DNA of 11,079 nucleotides from contig JAPEVF010001320.1 in the NCBI GenBank assembly GCA_029747585.1, forward strand, positions 1 through 11,079, in the 5' to 3' direction. Both the position numbers and the translations under genes were made by a program. This DNA comes from Pleurotus djamor (Eukaryota; Basidiomycota; Agaricomycetes; Agaricales; Pleurotaceae). Under the pieces are notes generated by a model. The model saw only the letters and a program-made list of their open reading frames with translations. It searched no databases and was not told the origin of the DNA. Positions 1-7,702 of the stretch are shown here, piece after piece (the stretch's first letter is position 1; each line of letters opens with the position of its first letter).

Positions 1-130
1 CGTTTGAGACCTGCACCCTCGATCGTCGCTCATAGTTTACGTTTACGCTTGCTGTTGACGTGTTTGAGAATCTAGCTCTGAACCTCTGGTTCACGCGTCT
101 CCAACGCGTCTCCAGTTGACGCGTTTGAGA
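1..130. repeat. Degenerate ~60-bp tandem repeat, about 2.2 copies visible
   Basis: The octamer GTTTGAGA occurs at 2, 62 and 123, spacings of 60 and 61 bp. The second and third copies are preceded by GTTGACG, giving GTTGACG(C/T)GTTTGAGAA at both junctions. The unit interiors have diverged, although CGATCGTCG recurs at about 20 and 142 in the first and third units. The array touches the left edge and may continue beyond it. Seen directly in the sequence; function unknown. Confidence 0.5.
93..124. promoter_or_regulatory. Cluster of three ACGCGT (MCB-like) elements
   Basis: ACGCGT is present at 93-98, 104-109 and 119-124. The first two lie in an 11-bp tandem repeat (ACGCGTCTCCA). Elsewhere the hexamer occurs only at 3795-3800 and 9004-9009. 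In ascomycete yeasts ACGCGT is the MluI cell-cycle box bound by MBF (Mbp1/Swi6, or Res/Cdc10). The cluster lies 130-161 bp upstream of the first ATG of the candidate gene at 254. Regulatory use is inference; it could simply be part of the local repeat. Confidence 0.35.
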
Positions 131-253
131 ATGGCGTGCGCGATCGTCGTTTTTTTTTTCTCCGACGGTTGGAAATTGGCCCTCCCTTCACCACCATCGT
201 CCGCCTCTTGTCCCTACCCCTACCATTGCCCTCCAATCGACACTAGCGGTAGC

Positions 254-1231
254 ATGTCGCATACCAGCAACATACCATCCCTCATCGACACTGCGCAACC
301 TATTGTCATTGGACGTTCTTCAACTCAACTTACCGTGGCCCCATGGATTGACCTGAGAATCCCTCCAATCCAAGGTGCGTAGTCATCGCGTTTTGATGTG
401 TTGGTGTACTGGAGTTCTGATTTTTCCATAGCCATTGGCAGCGTTTATTCCCTACTTGCCGCTCACCTCACTTGCACTCCAACCACTTTCGATGGTCAGT
501 TCCCCCTCCGCCAATTCCAGACTTGACTCCGCTCACATCTCTCACTACTGTGACCGATTCTTTAGTTCGATCGACTAGCCTCACGCTTAGTGACCAACCC
601 CATGGCCTTGTCCGCATACCTTTGCCTTGTATGTCTACTCACTGGTTCTCCCCTCTCTGGTTTTCAAACATGCCTTTTGTTTCTAGTAGAGGGAAGTAGT
701 GTCATATTGCTTGTGCAAAATGGCCGCTCTGTACAAGGCTTGGATTGGTTCTTGTGGAGGCTACAAAGTACGTCCGGCCAGTGGCGTCAAGCATCTCTTA
801 CCTTTAATCCCTCTTTTTCGATTGTAGTGTGTGCTATTTGTGTTGCTGTTGTTCAAACCACGGCACTTCGTCTCCCCAAACCAGGCGACCAACCAGCGTC
901 GGTAACAACCGACTTTGGAAGTGTCACCAGGGAGGACGTCACAGCCACTAGCTGGGATGTGCCACCACTGAAGCGTACGTCCCCGTGCAGTATGATTGAA
1001 TCCTCCGTCTGATATATCCTTTGCCAGATCATGCTATCATCCTCATGTACGTTACGGAGTTCCCTAACGCGGAGGCTGGATATCAACACTTGTTGGCGCT
1101 TGTCGTCTACTCAGGTCTGATGCCAGGTCAGTTGACCTTCGACCTTGTTTGGGGTTTTTTCCTGTGGTATACCAACAGCGATTCTCTTCCCTTTCCATCG
1201 GTGCTACCGTTGGTGGTTGTTGTTCATTTGA
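254..1231 (+). CDS. Candidate seven-exon gene, hypothetical protein of about 208 aa
   Basis: Function not recognised. The support is splice structure. Exons 254-374, 432-494, 566-628, 687-767, 828-974, 1028-1126 and 1179-1231 join in one frame, every junction in phase 1. The six introns (57, 71, 58, 60, 53 and 52 nt) begin GTGCGT, GTCAGT, GTATGT, GTACGT, GTACGT and GTCAGT and end in TAG or CAG. The sum is 627 nt, an exact multiple of three, ending in TGA. The ATG at 254 is the first in-frame start after the upstream repeats; an earlier in-frame ATG at 131 would add a low-complexity stretch. Exon 5 is hydrophobic at its start, but no clear domain is visible. If intron 6 is retained the same frame stays open to a TGA at 1567-1569, adding over 140 codons and overlapping the 3' end of the DUF2235 gene on the other strand. 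The gene may therefore end at either place. Confidence 0.35.
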
Positions 1232-1501
1232 GGATTGTTAATAAAATTTTTGGGATTGAAGTCGTCTCGTCCTTTGTGAATAGGCAATTGGTGGCCCCAA
1301 ATACATCTTCTGTCCCATCTGATCTATTTAGAACCCCCCGACTCATGGGTGGGCACCAGAAATTTGTTATTTCCTTACAAGACTTGGATGAGTACATCAT
1401 TGCAGGCGTCCCTCCTGACATACCAACCAGTTACACTGGGTTTACCTTTGTAAATGCTTGCTTCTCCTCTCAGAGAGATCCATATGAGCAGCCTCCATAT
1501 C

Positions 1502-2217
1502 TCATTGTTCGGATGGACCTTGGCCTAATTCTTCCCCTTCTGAGTGGAGCTCAATCATGCCAGCAATGACGCGGACTTGATAAGCACCCCTCGAAAAACC
1601 TAAAAACAAGTAAGACAGCTGGCCTTGGCGTCAATGAAAAAATGAGCACTCACCGAAGAGAAAAATTCGGTCGCCAGGTTGGTAATTCTCGGAAAGCCAC
1701 TTGTAGGCTGCGTGGACGATCCGTTCGAAGTTCCTAGAGAGCATCTCCGTCATGGATTGGGTTACACCGCGAAATCAGGGCGATCTCGTACCAAGCGATG
1801 GCGGTATCAATGTGGTTTGTTTCCAGTAGCCGAACGATCGGAACGATGGTCGAGCATAAGTCCCAATGCCGCTGTTGTAGAAGACGAGCTGTTCGACATC
1901 GCCGCCGATCTTGATGATTCGGCTGAAAAGCTCGACAACGTTCGTGCTCTACATTGTCCTTCGCGTGAGTAAAGAACACATTGAGACTATGAGGATCGAC
2001 GTACCTTAACGCTAAACTGGTTGGATGTCCCATCGATGTTCACGATGAGGTTGCGTCCTCTCCTTGTTCCCACCACTCCGTGATGTTCACAGCCGAACAT
2101 AGCAGCACGTATGTCGGGTTTGGTGTCTTCAGCTGTCGGCTTGGGTAGTCGAGGGGGATTGTCATCTTCGCGCGTGCGCAGATTTGGCATTGCGCTTGGT
2201 GGGTGGTTGGAGGACAT
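1502..2217 (-). pseudogene. DUF2235 alpha/beta-hydrolase-like protein, frameshifted and truncated
   Basis: The DUF2235 family comprises alpha/beta-hydrolase-like proteins, common as uncharacterised proteins in fungi and related to bacterial Tle1-type lipases. Exons on the minus strand are 2217-2005, 1948-1792, 1733-1654 and 1599-1502; introns of 56, 58 and 54 nt begin GTACGT, GTACGA and GTGAGT. Family motifs appear in order: RNLIVNIDGTSNQF (exon 1 end), NVVELFSRI, FYNSGIGTYARPS and GYWKQ (exon 2), IDTAIAW spliced to NFERIV, AAYKWLSENYQPGDRIFLFG (exon 3), then FSRGAYQVRVIAGMIE (exon 4). GFSRG is the expected GxSxG nucleophile elbow, its Ser codon at 1594-1592. Exon 2 has a frame break between GYWKQ (ending 1817) and IDTAIAW (starting 1811): its 157 nt leave the wrong phase for exon 3. 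Homology stops after MIE at 1550 and a TGA follows at 1502, so the second half, where the remaining catalytic residues would be expected, is missing. The ATG at 2217 follows a pyrimidine-rich leader. The family call is firm; pseudogene versus sequencing error is open. Confidence 0.85.
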
Positions 2218-3111
2218 GGCGAAGAATGATGGAGGTGAGCGAGCAGGTATGCAGCTCGGGAACGATTGGGGTTTAGAAGCGGGAAAGGGATGATGTGTAG
2301 AAGGGGGTGATGTGGTTAATATTTGTACAGCCTGAAGCCATGAAGTAGATTCGAACGCCGAAGATGAGATCTCCAACCGGTATCAGTGGCTTGAGAAAAT
2401 AGATGTCATGGCCCTGCGAGGGAACCGCACGGAGAATGGGGCTACCCGACCTGAGTCCATGGGGTAGCCTGACCACTAGAGTAAAATACCGCGGTCTCGC
2501 TGCGTAGAATTTGTTAGAAGTGTTTGAGACGACTTTGGGACACAGAAACCTGCCCACCGACCGTGTTTCTTTCCACAAGCTCGCAAAGGAGTGCTTCATC
2601 CAATGATTACAGACAGATCGAAGACGGTCCGTTCGAGCGTTTGAGGGACAACGAGGCATCACTGTGGAATGCAGGCGAAGCAACGTTCCATACGCCCTTG
2701 ACGCTGAAAAGCGACTGCGGCCAATGGCAGACCTTGAGTGTATCAAAGGGAATGTCTCGTGTGATGATGTGCAGAGTTGGACCCCAAATGCGAGCGTTAA
2801 GCGGTGCTTCTTGGAGCATTCTACCTGTCAGACATGCTATTGATTCATGAGAAAGGATAACGTACATGAGAATCAGCAAGTTGAACCAAGTACTATGGAG
2901 TACAAAGAAAGAGGCTTGGACTCGATGAAGCGGCTACAAGAAAGGCAAACGCGAGGGACGTAGCCGACGCTGATACTTTGCGTAGGCTATGGGCTAGAGG
3001 TACCTGGCGACGACGGATGATCTTCATCGAGGAGTATGGCCGGCTATTCCCTCATTCTGAGCGTAGGGAAGACAAGGGATCATTGACGAAGAGGTCGGAG
3101 ACCAAGGTACC
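2218..3111. other. No assignable gene; minus-strand open fragments
   Basis: Immediately upstream of the DUF2235 start (2218-2340, read on the minus strand) is C/T-rich sequence that fits its 5' leader and promoter. Farther on, the minus strand has an open frame at about 2915-2607 containing LNARIWGPTLH and GVWNVASPAFH, followed in another frame by one at 2746-2273. The mix of hydrophobic and Leu-rich segments is protein-like, but I could not join the pieces with acceptable introns or recognise a family. A GTACGT donor-like site lies at about 2865 on the minus strand, with no convincing acceptor at 45-60 nt. Confidence 0.3.
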
Positions 3112-3351
3112 TCAATATCGCCGTCTTGGGAAGGTGATAGGGTAGAACGGCGATGAGGTGGGACGCTGGCGTCCTTCGAAGCCTGAAATGATGCTGGCTG
3201 CATAAGTTCTAGATGGTACAATGGAGGTAGACAGTCGAATTAACCGCTTACTCGGGTATTCCTTTCTGAATTGATCGTGTCTCATCACAGGAAGAGACGC
3301 TACGCGACCACGATGCAGCTCAAGTTGTGGAATCGAGAACAAGGGCTGGAG
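3112..3351 (-). other. Possible pair of minus-strand exons, unknown protein
   Basis: A minus-strand frame open from 3351 includes IPQLELHRGR and MRHDQFRKEYP and reaches a GTAAGC donor at 3251. Splicing to the CAG at 3198 (54 nt, the usual size here) gives a continuation ending TFPRRRY and a TGA at 3112. Splicing to the TAG at 3209 (43 nt) instead gives a Ser/Pro-rich continuation ending at a TGA near 3024. Neither alternative has a visible start exon. No family recognised. Confidence 0.15.
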
Positions 3352-3758
3352 ATATCATAAGTCTAAGTGACCGTTGCGCTCTCATGAAAATGGACCTGAG
3401 ACAGATGGTAACCTGTCAGACGGAATGGAAGGATGGAAAGGAAGGAGAGAACTTACAAAGAGAGAGAAGGAAGCTGATCGCGCGAAGAAAACGGGCAATG
3501 AGCTGTAGAGAGTGACCTGAAAATATCTCAAGAATACTCACGACGCGGTCGGCCGTCCAGGGACATCTGATCGCTGGATTGATGATTGAGGAAGCCTTTA
3601 GAGTGTTCTCGAGCGGCTGGAATACCAATTAAATGCATTAGATTAGGAGTGGGATGGGAAGGAGGAATGAATGGTGTTCACAATAGGCTTCTGTCGCATC
3701 AGTTCCAAAGCAATTCGTAGGTGTGTCGACAAGAGTTCCTGTTTCTCGCGGCTGGTCG
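3352..3758. other. No assignable gene; one intron-like signal on the minus strand
   Basis: The minus strand contains a well-formed intron signature at 3456-3396 (61 nt: GTAAGT donor, CTGAC branch-like motif 18-20 nt before a CTCAG acceptor). The flanking frames are short and run into stops, so no exon chain could be built. The plus strand is purine-rich (for example 3421-3520). Nothing else was seen. Confidence 0.2.
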
Positions 3759-4018
3759 CTATTTCCTCTTCCTTTTCGCTGCGCGTACAGTAGCACGCGT
3801 GTGAGATGAGGTAGAGACGACAGACAAGTTGAGTTTTGACATCCCACAGCCGCTTCGAGTATACTTTAAGATATGCGAGCAGGCTTGGCTTAGAATTTGA
3901 GGCTGGACAGCGTGCCCAGATATACTCAGTGGCCTCCCTGATGCTTTTGAGACAACTCTTTCTGAGAATCGATAGACATACAGGCCTGAGATAGACCCAA
4001 TAAGCTGGCAGGTGGCAT
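3759..4018 (-). CDS. Tentative two-exon small gene, hypothetical protein of about 71 aa
   Basis: No family recognised. The minus-strand ATG at 4018 opens a 12-codon exon (beginning MPPASLLG) that ends at a GTATGT donor at 3981. Joining to the CAG acceptor at 3938 (44 nt, short for this window) restores a frame open to a TAG at 3761-3759. The predicted tail is basic and ends in AAKRKRK. A (TA)5 element that reads TATATATAAG on this strand lies about 100 bp upstream of the ATG, a sensible distance for a core promoter. The short intron and lack of homology keep confidence low. A TTG-initiated 91-codon reading of the unspliced frame (4034-3759) overlaps it and is less likely. Confidence 0.15.
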
Positions 4019-4116
4019 CAGGAAAGACGGCCAAGTGTCGGCAATTATGTGAAGGAATGAGAGTGAAGAATTTCTCGTCGGAGCTGGGTGTCCCAGCTCA
4101 AGTCACAAAGTTCTCT

Positions 4117-4126
4117 TATATATATA
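4117..4126 (-). promoter_or_regulatory. (TA)5 tract, possible TATA box
   Basis: Ten bases of alternating TA. On the minus strand the context is CCTATATATATAAGAG, which fits TATAWAWR, followed toward 4018 by pyrimidine-rich leader-like sequence. It could equally be a neutral dinucleotide tract. Confidence 0.3.
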
Positions 4127-4741
4127 GGACAGCATCACAGGGAGAAAATAGTCGTATTCGAGCTCTGGACAGAGTCTAGGACGACCAGAGATGAGGAGAA
4201 GCGAAAAGCGAGAGGCCTGATCAAAGACAGAGTGGGTTCAAACGGCTGGATTTTTGACGGTCAGAGTCATTTTACCTTGATTGAAGACGTCAAGAGAGAG
4301 ATATCGAGCTTGGAGACCGTGAAACTTTCGAGCGAAAATTCGTATTCAAATGGGAGGGAGGAGAAAAACCAAAGAAAAACTCGACTACCTGATCGCGCCA
4401 GGCTTTAGACGCAGAAGCCGTTGCCAAACATACACACACACCTCTTTTTTGCACACCTCCATCTTCTCCAACCCGTACTCGAATGCTCTCTCACTTCAAG
4501 CTTTCGTCTTTCGTCTTTCCCGCATATCTCACAGGCTCCCTGCGCCGGATAGACTGAGAGTGGGACAATCTGTCTGGTTCGTCCGTCGTAACCCCGGTCT
4601 CAGCCATTTTACTAACCTTTTTTTTCGGTTTTCTTTCTTTTAGACAGTGTCCCCTCTAACGAATACCGTTCATGATCCGATGGGATACGTTCGTGTCGCC
4701 ATAGGCCACGACTCGGAGGCTGACATACTTTTTCACTGCTG
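4127..4741. other. No assignable gene; C/T-rich leader-like sequence and a splice acceptor
   Basis: The plus strand is open without an ATG from 4067 to 4408, but the complementary strand is pyrimidine-rich there, so this may be minus-strand promoter. From 4430 the plus strand turns C/T-rich, with a short (AC)n run at 4432-4441. ACTAACC followed by a T-rich tract and TTTTAG ending at 4643 is a textbook 3' splice site; GTTCGT at 4577 or GTAACC at 4588 could be its donor (67 or 56 nt). This suggests transcribed upstream exons of the plus-strand gene that follows, but the coding frame across it could not be fixed. Confidence 0.3.
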
Positions 4742-4807
4742 GTGCGTAAACCGTTGGTCCAACTTTTGTCTTGACGTTGACCTCTTTCTCGTTTTTCCTT
4801 TTTTCAG
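4742..4807 (+). other. Probable 66-nt intron
   Basis: The donor GTGCGT at 4742, TTGAC branch-like motifs in the middle and a long T-rich tract ending in TTTTTTCAG at 4807 make this one of the best-formed introns in the window. The exon after it (from 4808) is open in the frame that leads into the large candidate gene. The frame of the exon before it could not be matched without creating a stop, so it may join untranslated or misread sequence. Confidence 0.45.
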
Positions 4808-7277
4808 AAGCTTCCTTTCCTCAGTACTCGCCGTGTTACTCCCCCATGGCTCGAAGATCGACTTCGCTCCATGCATTTACGCTCCTCGGACGCTGACGTC
4901 AACCTCGTAAATCGACGGCCGGGTTCTGGGGGAGGTTTGCGTTTGTGGAGATGTCGAGCAAAGGGAGGATCGGCTTGGGATCAGTGGGAGGTGGTCTCGA
5001 AGAAGCTTGAAGACACGGGCATGGAGCTTCCACAACCACGAAGAGCCACCGACGTCTGACCTAGCCGAACCCCAAGCTACAAAATTCAACCCGCTGCCTC
5101 TTTCGTATGCTCTATCGCATGACGAGAGTATGTTCCCAACGACGTACCCATCATCTACAGCAACCTGGTTATCAACAACCGCATCACCACCATCCGCATC
5201 CTCAACGCCGCCCGTTTCATCTATCACAGGCGTATGCCATCCAAGCGGACTTGCTGCTCGTGCCCCCGCTCTCCTCTTTTGACCCGCAGTACGATACGAG
5301 CGCGCAGGAATACATGCTCCTCTCGTCACCTACGCTACTCAAGATCACCTGGAAAGCCTGCTACCGCCGGCGCTGTCGATCTCACATACCACGCTTCGAT
5401 TTGCTGCCATCCAAATGGTTACCTTCACATAATCAATGCGAGAGCTCGTTGTACTGCGGATGGTCGGTCAGATCTTCAGATCTAGGAGGGGTTGACGCTA
5501 GCACAGGTGATCCACCGTGTGTATCCATCTCATCTTGCTCCTCGGGTCTCTGACTGACGCCTCCGTCTCCTCTAGCCTCTCTTCGGAACCCTTCAATCGC
5601 AGCTCATGCATCTACGCTAGCTACAGCGATCACTTCAATACGCTCAACACTTGGAACAGCTACCCCCTCTTCGAGTCGGATTAGAAGGTCGTGCAAACAG
5701 GTTATTGAGGAGCCTCAAGTTCAAGTTGAAGCAGATGCGAGGGATGCTAGTGGTGAATTCGGTCCCGATGAAGCTTCGGACACGACGCTGCTACGACCAC
5801 CCAGCTTCGACAACGTCAACCTAGTCATCCCTACGATTCCCTGCCTTTCTTCGCGGCTTAGTCCAGCAGAACCGCGACCAGAGCCAACCCTCACCGACCT
5901 ACTCAAGGGAAACGCTCTCCCTCTCCGCCTTCAGCTCCTCATTCACCGGGCTCTATGGTCGTCGTCAACGATCCGCCTGTGCTGCCCATCTTTTTTCCAA
6001 GGATGGGCGCCTAAGGACGCGCGTACAAGTTCTAGTCCGCCACCATCCATCACCACAAGCACTACCCATGTCCTCCTTGTCTCAACGGTGGTGGTTTACG
6101 AAGAGGGAATGTCATCCCCATCATCCATATCAATCTAGAGCATCGATCGCCCGCTCTCCTCGCTGTTCTTCGGCTTGGATTTCCCTACCCTATCTCCCCA
6201 TACCTGCTTTTCTCGTGTATGGTCAGCGGATTCGATGTCGACGCTTGTCCCGTTGTGGTTGTTTGGTTCATCAACGACTGGGATGCCAAGTTCCTGGTCA
6301 GCAGGTCGGAGATGGTATGGGAGGGAGGATGGGTATGATGGTGATCAGGGCTATCGAAGGATGATACATCATGCATCGACCATGGAAATCGTCGCGCTTT
6401 GCTCATCGCAGCGTCAGCCTCCTCGATGGCAACCTCTATTCGTCGATCTTCTATGTCATATACCTCTTCCTTCCTCCTAGTGATTCCCTCCTCCGATGTA
6501 CCACCCTTTTCACGTCCAACCATATCGTAGCAGCACGAGTACTCCGTACCCCTACACCGCGAGCTCGTCACCAGGCTGTGGGCATCGACCAGCCACCCAC
6601 AATCGGCGTTGATGTTCGTTCGTACTGGTCTGGATCCATCGCAACCACTCCGTCTCTTATCCCCTCGTCCAACGTTACCAGTGGATTGGACGCAGGTCTA
6701 CCCATACCCTCCGCATCTCCTCGTCTCTGTCAATTCAGAGCAACGAAATCTCAGTCATATTGCCGTCGGCTTCTGGCTCTTCAACACACGTTTGCGACTC
6801 TTCATGTGCCGCACGTCTCCTTCCTCGTATAGCTGCGGATTTCACCTTCTTTTCGTGGGCGATATACTGGGAGGAGGCTATGGCTATGGGTATGGGATGG
6901 GATGGGATCGATCGAGGTCAGAGCTGATGACGAAGAATACCGTATTGGAATCAACGCACGCAGCCCTCGGTGCTCCTTCCCCCTCTTCTCAGAGTCGACC
7001 TCATCTACCGCACTTCGTAACGCCACCAACCAGCAGATTACGTTGTCACTGTCACGTTCAGGTTGGTCGTCCGGCTCTCCACGCTCGTGTTGGAATCGTC
7101 CGCACCGTTCCCTATGGGTTCGAGTTCAGAGGGATTACAAGCCTTCGTTGGGAAGAAAACAACAGCAATTTTGGACGACTTGCTCTCTCAAGGTCTATGG
7201 TACTCAAACACGGGAGCAGGCTGGCAGTGCCATTGTCATGTCGTCATCGACCATCTAGCGCAGCTTTCATACTTTGA
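4808..7277 (+). CDS. Candidate large multi-exon gene, low-complexity protein of unknown function, possibly damaged
   Basis: No domain recognised. Proposed coding blocks are 4808-5104, 5161-5518, 5576-6134 (the frame continues to 6480) and 6531-7277. The intron at 5105-5160 (56 nt, GTATGC..CTACAG) joins a segment ending IQPAASF to one starting QPGYQQPHHHHPHPQ. The intron at 5519-5575 (57 nt, GTGTAT, CTGAC branch, CTCTAG) preserves frame and removes the only stop between 5065 and 6134. The third block is a stop-free run of about 186 codons beginning exactly at that acceptor. The last block, 6531-7277, is about 249 codons without a stop and also begins after a TAG. Composition (Pro, Ser, Gln, His, Tyr, Gly) resembles disordered regions of fungal regulatory proteins, but that is only a resemblance. 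Oddities: in-frame TGA at 5057 and TAG at 6135, and no clear start codon or junction between 6134 and 6531. C/T-rich sequence lowers stop frequency in all plus frames, so the exact structure is uncertain; an antisense gene in the same register cannot be excluded. Confidence 0.3.
4894..4901. promoter_or_regulatory. TGACGTCA palindrome (CRE-like)
   Basis: This is a perfect 8-bp CRE/ATF site, the target of bZIP factors in fungi and animals. It lies inside a proposed exon, so a regulatory role is doubtful; it is recorded because a second perfect copy occurs at 10331. Confidence 0.2.
6888..6906 (+). other. G-quadruplex-forming motif
   Basis: Four GGG runs at 6888-6890, 6894-6896, 6899-6901 and 6904-6906 are separated by loops of 3, 2 and 2 bases. 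This meets the standard G3+N1-7 rule on the plus (proposed coding) strand. In the candidate reading frame it encodes part of a Gly/Tyr-rich stretch (GGGYGYGYGMGW). Short loops usually favour stable folding; whether it forms in vivo is unknown. Confidence 0.55.
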
Positions 7278-7320
7278 TGACGCACACGTTGCTCGATTGG
7301 CCTTTCCAGCGGCCAGGTTC

Positions 7321-7664
7321 TTAAATGCATCCCTTTGTACTCGAGGACAGGCTGTCGCTAGACGGCGGGCAGGCTCCGTTCTGGCGATCGTGTATTTACT
7401 CGTCATGGACTCTGTGTCTTCCAATGTACTTACCTTGATCTGTGGCCACACGGACAGTTTTCCTCCGCTCAGAGTATAGACATTGCTTTCTACACCAACC
7501 CTTTCTCTATGCAATCTCTCCTCATCCCTCGTTCCGCACTTACGGACCTCATTACATACGACGTTCCGAATACTTGCATGCTGCTCTACTCTACACCTAC
7601 CTTCTGATACGTACGGTATCCAGACAACGATACGTATACACCACGTCCATAACTCTTCTCGCAT
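7321..7664 (-). CDS. Candidate two-exon gene, hypothetical protein of 96 aa
   Basis: No family recognised. Minus-strand exon 1 runs from the ATG at 7664 to 7434 (77 codons, beginning MREELWTWCIRIVVWI). It stops at a strong GTAAGT donor at 7433. A 53-nt intron ends at the CAG at 7381, with a CATGAC branch-like motif, and exon 2 (7380-7321) continues in phase 0 for 19 codons to a TAA. The amino end is hydrophobic but interrupted by Arg, so it is not a clear signal peptide. The unspliced frame also stays open for 142 codons to 7236, so intron use is not required for coding. It overlaps a plus-strand open frame (7063-7479) but lies beyond the proposed end of the large plus-strand gene at 7277, with which it is convergent. 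Confidence 0.25.
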
Positions 7665-7702
7665 ACACCACTGACCGGAAACACAATAGTACCTACGATG
7701 TG

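Noticed and set aside
1224..1421. 65-codon minus-strand ORF as the missing second half of the DUF2235 gene
   Set aside because: None of the expected downstream family motifs is present, and no intron joins it to the exon ending at 1502.
1679..1972. 97-codon plus-strand ORF
   Set aside because: It lies opposite the DUF2235 exons and introns, whose family motifs are clear on the minus strand.
4877..5329. 150-codon minus-strand ORF
   Set aside because: No recognisable content and no splice support on that strand; the plus strand has better introns here. Probably antisense to the proposed plus-strand exons.
5576..5822. Alternative plus-strand frame with a coiled-coil-like Leu/Gln pattern
   Set aside because: It has a stop near 5618 and another at 5822, while the preferred frame is open throughout and follows directly from the 5575 acceptor.
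5721..5937. Minus-strand open frame with a Ser/Gly-rich product
   Set aside because: It is in exact codon register with the longer plus-strand exon at 5576-6134, so it is most simply an antisense shadow.
6185..6571. 128-codon minus-strand ORF with a charged Glu/Arg-rich stretch
   Set aside because: It looks protein-like but overlaps the plus-strand candidate, has no conserved motif and could not be joined to neighbouring minus-strand frames. Kept as a less likely alternative.
7115..7135. Plus-strand GGTTCGAGTTC resembling a tRNA T arm
   Set aside because: One B-box mismatch, no pairing T stem, and no D or anticodon arm upstream.
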